A stretch of 64,000 bases of DNA, taken from contig OZ271839.1 in the NCBI GenBank assembly GCA_965601825.1, positions 3,162,001 through 3,226,000 on the forward strand, written 5' to 3'. This document shows, piece after piece, positions 47,188 to 56,231 of the stretch; position 1 is the first letter of the stretch; every line of letters begins with the position of its first letter. This DNA comes from HXMU1420-13 sp965601825. GTDB lineage: Bacteria > Bacteroidota > Rhodothermia > Balneolales > Balneolaceae. The notes under the pieces are model-generated. The model was not told the origin of the DNA and did no database searches. It saw only the letters and a list, made by a program, of their open reading frames with translations. Made by a program: the position numbers and the translations under genes.

Positions 47188-49530
47188 ATGATTGAAATAA
47201 AATCATCAGAGATGAAAAAGGGGTATAACAAAGAGGCTTTAAAAAAGCTACTAGAGCAAAAAGATCTATATGATCGGATTCTGTCCACCATTCCTAATGT
47301 AGTTTGGGATTATGTCTTATATCCAGATTCGTCCAATAAGTGGAATTTCATAAGTCCAAACTGTATCGATCTTTTTGAAGCTACCGATGAAGAGATAATT
47401 CAAGATCCGGGAATTATATGGAATGGAATCCATGCTAATGATTTACAATCTGTTTTAGTTGAACAGGAAAGAGCACAAAAGGAAAAGGATCCGTTTTTTA
47501 CTGAATTTCGATACACCACAAGATCCGGTAAAGAGAAATGGCTTCAAATTTCATCCAGATTAAATCATGAAACTGATGAAGGTGTACAATCCTGGACAGG
47601 AAATGTTGTAGATATCACCAAAAAGAAGGAAGCTGATAATAAATTAAGGAAAAGTAAGAGACTACTTGTGCAAGCTGAAGAAATCACAGGTATTGGAAGT
47701 TGGGAATGGGATAGTGAAAATGATGTTACCTTTTGGTCGGATGGACTATATAAAATTTTTAAACTATCACCTGAAAACGGTTCACCTAACTGGGCAGAAC
47801 AGGAAAGTTTTTATGAAAAAGAAAGCTATATAAGATTAAATAAGGCGGTTGAAGAAAGTCTAAGAAATGGAACTCCCTATGAAGTAGAAGTTAAAGCAGT
47901 TTGTACAGATGGTGAAATCAGAACATGTATTTCCCGGGGAAACGCTGAAAAAAATGACCAAGGTAAAGTAGTACGTTTATGGGGTACATTCGCTGACATA
48001 ACTGAACAGAACGTAGCTGCGAGAGAAATAAAGGATAGCGAACAGCTATTTAGGCGAATTATCGAAAATCTGCCTTTAGCCATGTGGGATTATGCGGTTT
48101 ATCCCGACGGAACGACTGAGTTCATTTATATGAGTCCGAAATGCGAAAAGATCTATGAATATACAGCAAAGGAGCTCATTGCGGATCCTAACGCCATTTG
48201 GATTGGATGTCATCCCGATGATATGCCCGGCGTTATTGCGTCTTTCGAAAAAGCGGTAATGGGTAATGGTATATACAAGGGCGAATTCCGTTATACTACT
48301 AAATCAGGTATTGAAAAGTGGTTAAGCGTTTCTTCGAATCGATATGAAGAACCTTACAAAGATGGTACGCTTTGGAGTGGCTTTGCCATTGATATCACAG
48401 AACAGAAGAAACTTGAAACTCAGTTGAGAGAACAAAAAACTGAATTGCTTTCTTATAAAGAGAGATTAGATCAAACATTGAAAGGAACTTCTTCCGGCAT
48501 CTGGACTCACGATTTTATCTCTGGAGAGATTGAATTAGACGATGTTTCAAAGAAAATTCTAGGTTGTAAAAAGAATATCCAAACACTCGATGAATTCATG
48601 GAATGTGTGTTGCCGGATGATCGAGAGAAAGTCGGGAATTATATAGCTGAACAACTATCGAAAGGTGAAAAAAACATTTCACATTCATATAGAGTCAAAT
48701 CTAAAGGCAAAGAGACAAAATTTGTTCAGGTTAACACCTATGTTCATTATGAGGACAGTAAACCTCTTAAAACCTATGGTATAATTCTGGACGTTACTGA
48801 ACAGAAGAAACTTGAAGAAGAGTTAGAAAAAACTATTCAAGCCAAAGATAAATTCATTTCTATAATTTCACATGACTTGAGAGCCCCATTTATGTCTATT
48901 CTGGGCTTAGAAGACATGATTATATCTAATATTGAACGTGGTGATTTAAAAGAATTACATCAATATGCACGCCTATTAAAAGAAACATCTCAAAGTGCTT
49001 ATCTACTTTTAGAGAACTTATTGATGTGGGCACAATCACAGCAAAACTCGATAATATTCAATCCGAAAACTTACTCTTTAAATCAGATTTTAGAAGAAGT
49101 TCATTCAATATCTGAAGTAACTGCTCAACAGAAAAAACTCTTATTACGATTGAATTTAGGAGACGATGTGAAAGTTGATGTAGATAAGAATATGCTCTCA
49201 ACTTCAATTAGAAATTTGATTTCTAATGCTATAAAATTTTCAGTTGAAAATGGATATGTAGAAATCTCGACACGTATAAAAGACTCATCCGTTTTTATAT
49301 CTATTATTGATAGAGGTACCGGTATGACGAATAAAAAGCTTCGTTCACTTTTTAAGATTGAAGAAGCAAAGTCTACTCATGGCACGTCTGGAGAAAAGGG
49401 AACCGGATTAGGCTTATTATTATGTCATGAGTTTATTACAAAAAACAACGGTGTGATATCAGTTGAAAGTAAATTAGGTAAGGGAACTAAATTCACTATT
49501 GAACTGCCCACTATTTCAATTGAAAATTAA
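47188..49530 (+). CDS. multi-PAS hybrid-type sensor histidine kinase
   Basis: A 780-residue soluble sensor with four PAS/PAC units (about 25-150, 155-280, 285-410 and 425-545), each ending in a WTGN, WGTF, WSGF or TYGI-type PAC segment followed by DIT or DVT. The HisKA box is FISIISHDLRAPF with phosphorylated H562. The ATPase has the N-box LISNAIKFSVENG and the GTGLGLLLCHEF G-box. No membrane helix, so it reads an internal signal. No response regulator is adjacent. Repeats one and three are close copies (PNVVWDY/PLAMWDY). Confidence 0.93.
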   Translation: MIEIKSSEMKKGYNKEALKKLLEQKDLYDRILSTIPNVVWDYVLYPDSSNKWNFISPNCIDLFEATDEEIIQDPGIIWNGIHANDLQSVLVEQERAQKEKDPFFTEFRYTTRSGKEKWLQISSRLNHETDEGVQSWTGNVVDITKKKEADNKLRKSKRLLVQAEEITGIGSWEWDSENDVTFWSDGLYKIFKLSPENGSPNWAEQESFYEKESYIRLNKAVEESLRNGTPYEVEVKAVCTDGEIRTCISRGNAEKNDQGKVVRLWGTFADITEQNVAAREIKDSEQLFRRIIENLPLAMWDYAVYPDGTTEFIYMSPKCEKIYEYTAKELIADPNAIWIGCHPDDMPGVIASFEKAVMGNGIYKGEFRYTTKSGIEKWLSVSSNRYEEPYKDGTLWSGFAIDITEQKKLETQLREQKTELLSYKERLDQTLKGTSSGIWTHDFISGEIELDDVSKKILGCKKNIQTLDEFMECVLPDDREKVGNYIAEQLSKGEKNISHSYRVKSKGKETKFVQVNTYVHYEDSKPLKTYGIILDVTEQKKLEEELEKTIQAKDKFISIISHDLRAPFMSILGLEDMIISNIERGDLKELHQYARLLKETSQSAYLLLENLLMWAQSQQNSIIFNPKTYSLNQILEEVHSISEVTAQQKKLLLRLNLGDDVKVDVDKNMLSTSIRNLISNAIKFSVENGYVEISTRIKDSSVFISIIDRGTGMTNKKLRSLFKIEEAKSTHGTSGEKGTGLGLLLCHEFITKNNGVISVESKLGKGTKFTIELPTISIEN

Positions 49531-49563
49531 GACACATGGCCTAATTCCTAATTATCTTCATTG

Positions 49564-50337
49564 ATGATTCTAATTCAGGGCATATTATTCGATGAGCATT
49601 CCTCCTTTCAACGTGGGCCTGCACTAGCTCCACCACTCATTCGGAAGGCTTTACATTCTGATTCTGGAAACAGTTTTAGTGAGAATCTTACAAATATTAA
49701 TTCTGAGCTTATCACAGATTCAGGAGATTACAAGATTGATAATTATTTTGAAATTGAAGCGCTCACTAGAAAAAACCTCTCCCAAGTAGAAAAGTTACTG
49801 ACTTTAGGAGGTGATCATTCAATCACTTTTCCAATCATAAAGGCTTATCAAAAGAAATATCCAAAACTTGATATCCTCCAAATTGATGCTCATGCTGATT
49901 TGTATGATGATTTTGAAGGTGTTCCCTATTCTCATGCCTCCCCTTTTGCAAGAATTATGGGGGCTGGTTTGGTGGAAAATTTGGTACAAGTTGGAGTTCG
50001 AACGTTAAATCCACATCAAAAAGAACAATCAGAAAAGTTTGGTGTCGAAGTACATGAGATGAGAAATCTTGATTTAACAAAGATTTCAAAGTTTGAGAAC
50101 CCACTTTATATCTCTCTTGATTTAGACGGACTGGATCCTGCCTATGCACCTGGGGTTTCACACCATGAACCCGGTGGTTTAACATCGAGACAAGTAATTG
50201 ACCTGATTCAAAATTTAGAAGCGGAAATTGTTGGGGCTGATATTGTAGAATATAATCCGAATCGTGATTTCCAGAATATGACAGCATATGTTGCAGCAAA
50301 GTTGATGAAAGAAATTCTAGCAAAATTAATGCAATGA
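49564..50337 (+). CDS. arginase/agmatinase-family ureohydrolase
   Basis: All manganese motifs are present: GGDHSITFP, QIDAHADLYD and SLDLDGLDPAYAPG. The 257-residue length is a little short for arginases but normal for Bacteroidota formiminoglutamase/agmatinase-like members. It hydrolyses a guanidino compound to urea or a related product. The stop overlaps the next gene's ATG by four bases (ATGA). Confidence 0.88.
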   Translation: MILIQGILFDEHSSFQRGPALAPPLIRKALHSDSGNSFSENLTNINSELITDSGDYKIDNYFEIEALTRKNLSQVEKLLTLGGDHSITFPIIKAYQKKYPKLDILQIDAHADLYDDFEGVPYSHASPFARIMGAGLVENLVQVGVRTLNPHQKEQSEKFGVEVHEMRNLDLTKISKFENPLYISLDLDGLDPAYAPGVSHHEPGGLTSRQVIDLIQNLEAEIVGADIVEYNPNRDFQNMTAYVAAKLMKEILAKLMQ

Positions 50338-51218
50338 ATTACACCCTCCGAAATAAAAACCTCGAAGTAAAGATTGATCACCCACTCCATAATTATCAAT
50401 CTTCACGATTTGATTGGACAGGTAAAATAACGGAGGTCAAATTTCTTGGAAAACCTACTACCATTACTGAAAAACCTGATGGTGAAAATGAGAATATCTA
50501 TGGAAAAGGATTATATAATGAGTTTTCCATGGATACAGCCTTAGGCTTTGCTGATGCCGAGATTGGTGATTGGTTCCACAAAATCGGAATAGGTTTACTA
50601 AAAAAAGATAGCCCTGAATATGAGTTCTTCAGAGAGTATGAAATACAACCCGCAGAATTTACAGTTTTAATTGAAGTAGACCGATTGATAATTGAGTGTA
50701 CATCTGACGATGTAAACGGATTTGCCTACATACTTCGAAAGGAAATCGTTTTAAATGAAGATCGACTAATTCTGAATTACACATTGGAGAACAATGGGTT
50801 AAAGGAAATTGAGGTTGAAGAGTATGTCCACAATTTCATGAGTATTAATCATGCGTTAGTTAATTCAGATTATGAACTTAAATTTCCTTTTCAGATTGTG
50901 AGAGATGCATCAGGTAATACTGTAAATCCCGATGATATCCTCCAATTTGATAGTACCAATACTAGGTTTTTAAACTCAACGGATAATCAATTCTTTGCTA
51001 GTTATTTAAATGGAAATGACACTGTTGAATCTCAGTGGGAATTGATCAACCAATCTCAAAATATTGGGGTAAGAGAATCCACCAGTTTCCAGACTAAAAA
51101 AGTTAATCTCTGGGGTTGGAAACATGTTATCAGTCCTGAATTATTTCATCACTTTAAGATAAAAACGGGCGAAACCGAGAAATGGTCACGTACCTATTCT
51201 TTCTTTGAAATAAACTAA
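50334..51218 (+). CDS. galactose-mutarotase-like beta-sandwich protein
   Basis: A 294-residue cytoplasmic protein whose strand pattern (FDWTGKITEVKFLGKPTTI, then RLILNYTLENNGLKEIEVEEYVHNFMSIN) is that of the aldose-1-epimerase superfold. The His and Glu residues expected for catalysis are only partly recognisable. It overlaps the ureohydrolase gene and precedes the sugar regulator. Likely binds or epimerises a sugar; assignment is by fold only. Confidence 0.65.
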   Translation: MNYTLRNKNLEVKIDHPLHNYQSSRFDWTGKITEVKFLGKPTTITEKPDGENENIYGKGLYNEFSMDTALGFADAEIGDWFHKIGIGLLKKDSPEYEFFREYEIQPAEFTVLIEVDRLIIECTSDDVNGFAYILRKEIVLNEDRLILNYTLENNGLKEIEVEEYVHNFMSINHALVNSDYELKFPFQIVRDASGNTVNPDDILQFDSTNTRFLNSTDNQFFASYLNGNDTVESQWELINQSQNIGVRESTSFQTKKVNLWGWKHVISPELFHHFKIKTGETEKWSRTYSFFEIN

Positions 51219-51286
51219 TCCTCACTTACCTCAAAAAAATACCGAAACATTAAAAATTCGTTTCGAGGTTTACATTTATACATAAA

Positions 51287-51329
51287 AGTGTTAAATATAC
51301 ACTAAGTAATTTTTCGGTGTACAAAACAC
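51287..51329 (+). promoter_or_regulatory. two palindromes upstream of Nudix-type regulator
   Basis: AGTGTTAAATATACACT (51287-51303) has five-base perfect arms. GTGTACAAAACAC (51317-51329) repeats the GTGT/ACAC arms with a shorter spacer. Both lie within 50 bases of the ATG of the regulator and are candidates for its operators, controlling the whole cellobiose operon. Confidence 0.45.
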
Positions 51330-51336
51330 TCCTATA

Positions 51337-52068
51337 ATGGAATTGAATAACTATATTTCAGTTGATTGTGTGGTTTTTGGCTACGATTCAGAAAAACTGA
51401 ATGTACTGCTTGTAAAGCGCACACTTACTGACGAATCAAGTAAATACACTCTCTTTAATGATTACACACTCACTGGTAATCACGTGTATGAAAATGAGAC
51501 AATTGAAGATGCCGCTAATCGTGTCCTCTTTGACTTAACAGGGCTCAATAACATTTATCTTGAACAGTTTAAGACTTTTGCAGACCCGGATCGATTAAGC
51601 AAACCTTTGGATCAATTATGGCTTAAAAACATTGATCGTGATCCATCTTTACGGGTCGTATCAATTGGCTTTTTTGCACTTCTTTCTACTAGCGATGTTA
51701 ATCTTGAATGGAAAGGTCGAGAAGTGAAATGGATGCCGGTTAAAGAAGTTGGAGATCTGGGATTTGATCACAACCATATTCTTGAAGAAGCATTACTTGC
51801 TCTTAGAAATAAAATGAAGCACGAGCCTATTGGTTTCGAGTTACTTCCCACTAAGTTTACCCTAACTCAACTACAAAAAGTTTACGAAACAATATTCGAC
51901 ACATCATTCGATAAACGAAATTTCAGAAAGAAAGTAAGTCGAATGAATTATGTAGTGCCATTGAATGAGAAACAAACCGGGGTCTCACACAAACCAGCTC
52001 AGCTATACATTTTTAGCAGAGATGTATATGAAAAAACCAAAACTGAGCAATTCGATTTTCTAGTCTAA
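51337..52068 (+). CDS. NrtR/AraR-like Nudix-domain transcriptional regulator
   Basis: Residues 1-145 are a Nudix fold (SVDCVVFGYDSEKLNVLLVKR), but the catalytic box (ETIEDAANRVLFDLTGL) lacks the REUxEE residues, so it should bind rather than cleave its ligand. Residues about 160-235 form the winged helix of the NrtR family, ending KPAQLYIFSRD. In Bacteroides, related AraR senses a sugar. The gene stands first in a run of GPH symporter, GH94 and GH9 genes, so a sugar phosphate or cellobiose product is the likely effector. Confidence 0.88.
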   Translation: MELNNYISVDCVVFGYDSEKLNVLLVKRTLTDESSKYTLFNDYTLTGNHVYENETIEDAANRVLFDLTGLNNIYLEQFKTFADPDRLSKPLDQLWLKNIDRDPSLRVVSIGFFALLSTSDVNLEWKGREVKWMPVKEVGDLGFDHNHILEEALLALRNKMKHEPIGFELLPTKFTLTQLQKVYETIFDTSFDKRNFRKKVSRMNYVVPLNEKQTGVSHKPAQLYIFSRDVYEKTKTEQFDFLV

Positions 52069-52086
52069 TCTTCCAATCAAAAGCCA

Positions 52087-53703
52087 ATGGATACTTCAGC
52101 AACAAACAAACTCCCTTTTATTGAGAAAGTTGGATATGCATTAGGTGATGGAGCTGCAAATATCGCCTGGCGTGGTGTGGCTACCTTCTTATTTATCTTT
52201 TATACCGATGTATTCGGATTAACGCCGGGCGCCGTTGGTTTACTTTTTCTGATTGCGCGTTCCAGTGACGGAGTCAGCGATGTTTTAATGGGGGTAATTG
52301 GTGATCGGACCAATTCTAAGTATGGAAAATTTCGTCCCTGGGTTTTATGGTCAGCAATTCCCTTAGCAGCCACCCTCTCACTTCTTTTCACTTCGCCGGA
52401 TTTAAGTGATACAGGAAAATTGGTATATGCGTATTCCACTTATATCATTTTCACATTGCTTTATACCGCCAATAATATCCCTTATGGAGCTTTAATGGCT
52501 GTTATGACTGGCGACGACAAAGAGCGAACCAGTTTGGGTTCATTTCGCATGGTTGGTGCATTTGCAGGTGGTATGTTAGTACAAGGCGCCATGCTTTTCC
52601 TGGTTGCCTATTTCGGAAATGTGAATCCTGAAATCACTATAAATCAGATTTCTCACGATTCTTATCAGGTAACTGTCATGGCTACCATGGATGTGGAAAA
52701 TGCCAACATAAAAACCGAAAACGGTATTGCCACTTTTGTTTGGGCCGAATTTTCAGATCAAACAATTGAGCCACTGAAAACTGTCAGCTTTTCGATGGAG
52801 ACTGGTAATGAATATTCGTTCATCGTGTCCGGGGAAGAAAACCTGACGGAGGAAAGCATTTACTTAGTCGATCAACAGCGAGGTTATGGAAGGGCAATTT
52901 ATCTGATGTCGGTTTTTCTTGCTCTATTTATGATCATCACGTTTTTCAGCACCAAAGAGCGAGTTCAACCACCATCAAACCAGCAAACAAATCTAAAGCA
53001 GGATTTCTATGATCTGACTCGAAATCGTCCTTGGCTAGTTCTTCTAGTGATTGGATTACTATTCAATGTCTACAATTCCATTAAACAGGGAATCACAGTA
53101 ATTTATTTCACTCATTATCTCCAGGATCAATTATTGTCAGCTTCTTACCTGATAGCATTGATGCTGGCTTCTATAGCCGGAGCGATGGCAACAGCGATCC
53201 TAAGCAAAAGAATAGGCAAGAAAGAACTCTTTATTGTTGCACTGTTATTCTCTGGTGCTTTGAATGCTCTACTCGTTTTCTGTGGACCTAATAATGTATT
53301 AGCAATATTCACCATTGGTACCATTTCAGAATTTGCCGCGGCTATGTTCCCTACCCTTTTCTTTGCCATGTTAGGTGATGCAGCGGACTTCTCTGAATTC
53401 AAAAATAGTCGCCGTGCAACCGGACTGGTTTATTCCGCCGGATCCTTCGCTACAAAATTTGGTGGTGGGTTAGCCGGAGTTGTAATTGGAGCAATTTTAG
53501 CTGCTTTCAGTTATGATGGAATGGATCAGGAAGCGATTCAAGGTGCAATTCCGGGGATTATCATGCTAATGAGCTGGGTGCCTGCTATTATAGCTGGTTT
53601 AGCAGCAGTTCTTATGTTCCTATACCCTCTCAATCAATCTAAGATGGACGAAATTACCATCGAACTTAATCGACGTCGAGATTCTGAGCTTTCAACCCAA
53701 TGA
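52087..53703 (+). CDS. GPH-family sugar:cation symporter with periplasmic insertion
   Basis: Twelve membrane helices of the GPH (MFS) type: KVGYALGDGAANIAWRGVATF at the start and the RSSDGVSDVLMGVIGDRTNSKYGKFRPW-type loop after helix 2. Between helices 5 and 6 there is a soluble beta-rich stretch of about 85 residues (about 175-260) absent from usual GPH proteins. At 538 residues the protein is therefore longer than the typical ~460. It probably imports cellobiose or cello-oligomers for the GH94 enzyme encoded 81 bases downstream. Confidence 0.91.
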   Translation: MDTSATNKLPFIEKVGYALGDGAANIAWRGVATFLFIFYTDVFGLTPGAVGLLFLIARSSDGVSDVLMGVIGDRTNSKYGKFRPWVLWSAIPLAATLSLLFTSPDLSDTGKLVYAYSTYIIFTLLYTANNIPYGALMAVMTGDDKERTSLGSFRMVGAFAGGMLVQGAMLFLVAYFGNVNPEITINQISHDSYQVTVMATMDVENANIKTENGIATFVWAEFSDQTIEPLKTVSFSMETGNEYSFIVSGEENLTEESIYLVDQQRGYGRAIYLMSVFLALFMIITFFSTKERVQPPSNQQTNLKQDFYDLTRNRPWLVLLVIGLLFNVYNSIKQGITVIYFTHYLQDQLLSASYLIALMLASIAGAMATAILSKRIGKKELFIVALLFSGALNALLVFCGPNNVLAIFTIGTISEFAAAMFPTLFFAMLGDAADFSEFKNSRRATGLVYSAGSFATKFGGGLAGVVIGAILAAFSYDGMDQEAIQGAIPGIIMLMSWVPAIIAGLAAVLMFLYPLNQSKMDEITIELNRRRDSELSTQ

Positions 53704-53706
53704 ACC

Positions 53707-53783
53707 CTGATAACTGATAACTGATAACTGATAACTGATAACTGATAACTGATAACTGATAACTGATAACTGATAACTGATAA
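53707..53783. repeat. heptanucleotide tandem repeat, 11 perfect copies
   Basis: Eleven exact copies of CTGATAA fill the gap between the symporter stop and the GH94 start, ending one base before the ATG. Each copy contains TGATAA stops. Variable copy number would change spacing of the GH94 ribosome region but not the frame. Confidence 0.97.
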
Positions 53784-53784
53784 A

Positions 53785-56220
53785 ATGAAATTCGGTCACT
53801 TCGATGATGCCAATAAAGAATATGTAATCACTAATCCTGAAACTCCATGGCCGTGGATTAACTACCTGGGAAATCAAGAGTTTTTCTCTTTGATCTCGAA
53901 TACAGGTGGTGGTTATTCTTTTTACAAGGATGCCAAATTCAGACGCCTTACTCGCTATCGCTACAATAATGTTCCGATGGATTTAGGAGGACGTTATTTC
54001 TACATAAAAGATGAAGAAACAATTTGGTCACCCGGTTGGAAACCGACAAAAACTCCTTTAGATCGCTATGAATGTCGTCATGGAATGAATTACACTATCC
54101 TCAAAGGAGAGAAAAATGGCATTAGCGCGGAAGCATTATTTTTTGTTCCGCGTAATACCAACGCAGAAGTTCAAAAACTTACACTAACCAACCATTCCTC
54201 TTCAAAAAAGTCGATAAAATTATTCTCCTTTACGGAATGGGCATTATGGAATGCCGCTGCTGATATGGAGAATTTTCAGAGAAATTTCTCTACCGGGGAA
54301 GTAGAAATAGACGGATCAACACTATATCACAAGACAGAATATCGGGAGCGCAGAAATCACTATGCATTCTATCATGTGAATTCAGAAATCGACGGATTCG
54401 ATACAGATCGGGAATCCTTCATGGGACTGTACAATGGATTTCATGAACCAAAAGTAGTTTTGGATGGAAAACCAACTAATAGTCATGCTCATGGCTGGTC
54501 GCCCATTGCCTCACATTACATTGAAGTTGAATTAGAAGCCGGTGAATCCAACGATTTTGTTTTTGTATTAGGGTACATAGAAAATGAGCAAGATGAGAAA
54601 TGGGAATCAAAAGCAGTTGTAAATAAAACGAAAGCAAAGGCTTTAATTTCGCAGTTTGATACCTCAGAAAAAGTCGACGCAGCACTTATTGAACTCAAGG
54701 AATATTGGGACAATCTACTTTCAATTTTCACCATACAAAGTGGCGATGAAAAACTGGATCGTATGCTGAATATTTGGAACCAGTATCAGTGTATGATCAC
54801 TTTCTGTTTTTCAAGGTCTGCTTCATTCTTCGAAAGTGGAATTGGTCGCGGTATGGGTTTCCGTGATTCTAATCAGGATCTAATCGGTTTTGTGCATCAG
54901 GTGCCCGAGCGTGCTCGTCAGCGAATTATTGATATCGCATCAACACAATTCCCTGACGGAAGTTGTTATCACCAATATCAGCCACTTACCAAGCGTGGAA
55001 ATAATGATATCGGAAGTGGCTTTAACGACGACCCGATGTGGTTAATTCTCGGAACTACAGCTTATATCAAAGAAACAGGAGATTTCTCTATTTTGGATGA
55101 ATCTGTACCATATGATAATGATGAAAGTTTAGCTCAATCACTTTTCCATCATTTAACTGTCTCTTTCGATCATGTGATTAATAACCTCGGTCCGCAAGGA
55201 TTGCCTCTTATTGGTCGGGCTGACTGGAATGATTGCCTTAATTTGAATTGCTTCTCAAACGACCCAAACGAGTCCTTTCAAACAACTGAAAATAAATCTG
55301 AAGGTTCAAAAGCTCAATCCTTAATGATTGCTGGGCTATTCGTTGTTTATGGTCGCGATTATGTGGAACTGTGCAAAACTATTGGGAATCATCAAGAGGC
55401 TGAGCGCGCCCAAACTCATATCAACAAAATGGTTGATTCAATTAAAACTTATGGTTGGGATGGAGATTGGTTCTTACGTGCGTACGATTTCTTTGGTAAT
55501 AAAATAGGTAGCGACGAAAATGAAGAAGGCAAAATCTTCATTGAATCAAATGGCTGGTGTACTATGGCCGGAATTGGCCTTGAAGAAGGTTTGGTGGGAA
55601 AAGCCCTCGATTCTGTCAAAGAAAGATTAGATACCGAATATGGAATCGTTTTAAACAATCCGGCATATACGAAATATCATATAGAATATGGTGAGATTTC
55701 CAGTTACCCTGAAGGATATAAAGAAAATGCCGGGATATTCTGCCACAATAATCCATGGATTATGATTGGTGAAACCGTGCTTGGTCGTGGTGATCAGGCA
55801 TGGGATTATTATCAGAAAATCAGTCCGGCATATCTGGAAGATATTAGCGAATTACACAAAACCGAACCCTATGTGTATGCTCAAATGATTGCAGGTAAGG
55901 ATGCATTCAAACCAGGTGAAGCAAAGAATTCTTGGTTAACAGGAACTGCAGCATGGAATTATTATGCAATAACGCAATATATCCTAGGAATTCGCCCTAC
56001 TTATAAAGGTTTAGAAATTGATCCCTGCATTCCAAAAAGCTGGGATAGTTTCAAAGTGACCAGGAAATTTCGAGGGGCGACTTACCATATTACAATCACC
56101 AATCCAAATGGAGTTTCAAAAGGAGTTTCTACCATCACGATTGATGGAGATGCAATTGATGGTAATATCATCCCTATTCAGACTGAAGGTGAATATCAAA
56201 TTAACGTTGAACTTGGATAA
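53785..56220 (+). CDS. cellobiose phosphorylase (GH94)
   Basis: At 811 residues it has the full length of cellobiose phosphorylases, and its start (MKFGHFDDANKEYVITNPE) and YRYNNVP, GGRYFYI and HKTEYRERRNHYAF segments are those of the clostridial enzyme. The catalytic acid is D483 in GRADWNDCLN. It splits cellobiose with phosphate to glucose 1-phosphate and glucose in the cytoplasm, saving ATP. The symporter before it and the GH9 endoglucanase after it complete the pathway from cellulose or beta-glucan. Confidence 0.96.
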   Translation: MKFGHFDDANKEYVITNPETPWPWINYLGNQEFFSLISNTGGGYSFYKDAKFRRLTRYRYNNVPMDLGGRYFYIKDEETIWSPGWKPTKTPLDRYECRHGMNYTILKGEKNGISAEALFFVPRNTNAEVQKLTLTNHSSSKKSIKLFSFTEWALWNAAADMENFQRNFSTGEVEIDGSTLYHKTEYRERRNHYAFYHVNSEIDGFDTDRESFMGLYNGFHEPKVVLDGKPTNSHAHGWSPIASHYIEVELEAGESNDFVFVLGYIENEQDEKWESKAVVNKTKAKALISQFDTSEKVDAALIELKEYWDNLLSIFTIQSGDEKLDRMLNIWNQYQCMITFCFSRSASFFESGIGRGMGFRDSNQDLIGFVHQVPERARQRIIDIASTQFPDGSCYHQYQPLTKRGNNDIGSGFNDDPMWLILGTTAYIKETGDFSILDESVPYDNDESLAQSLFHHLTVSFDHVINNLGPQGLPLIGRADWNDCLNLNCFSNDPNESFQTTENKSEGSKAQSLMIAGLFVVYGRDYVELCKTIGNHQEAERAQTHINKMVDSIKTYGWDGDWFLRAYDFFGNKIGSDENEEGKIFIESNGWCTMAGIGLEEGLVGKALDSVKERLDTEYGIVLNNPAYTKYHIEYGEISSYPEGYKENAGIFCHNNPWIMIGETVLGRGDQAWDYYQKISPAYLEDISELHKTEPYVYAQMIAGKDAFKPGEAKNSWLTGTAAWNYYAITQYILGIRPTYKGLEIDPCIPKSWDSFKVTRKFRGATYHITITNPNGVSKGVSTITIDGDAIDGNIIPIQTEGEYQINVELG

Positions 56221-56231
56221 CCAGCGAAAAC

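Noticed and set aside
53707..53783. CRISPR array
   Set aside because: Units are 7 bases and contiguous, without spacers; same for the two octamer arrays at 62.6 kb.
53692..53877. Minus-strand frame rich in SVISYQL repeats
   Set aside because: It is only the CTGATAA tandem repeat read as protein and overlaps the GH94 start; no independent coding evidence.
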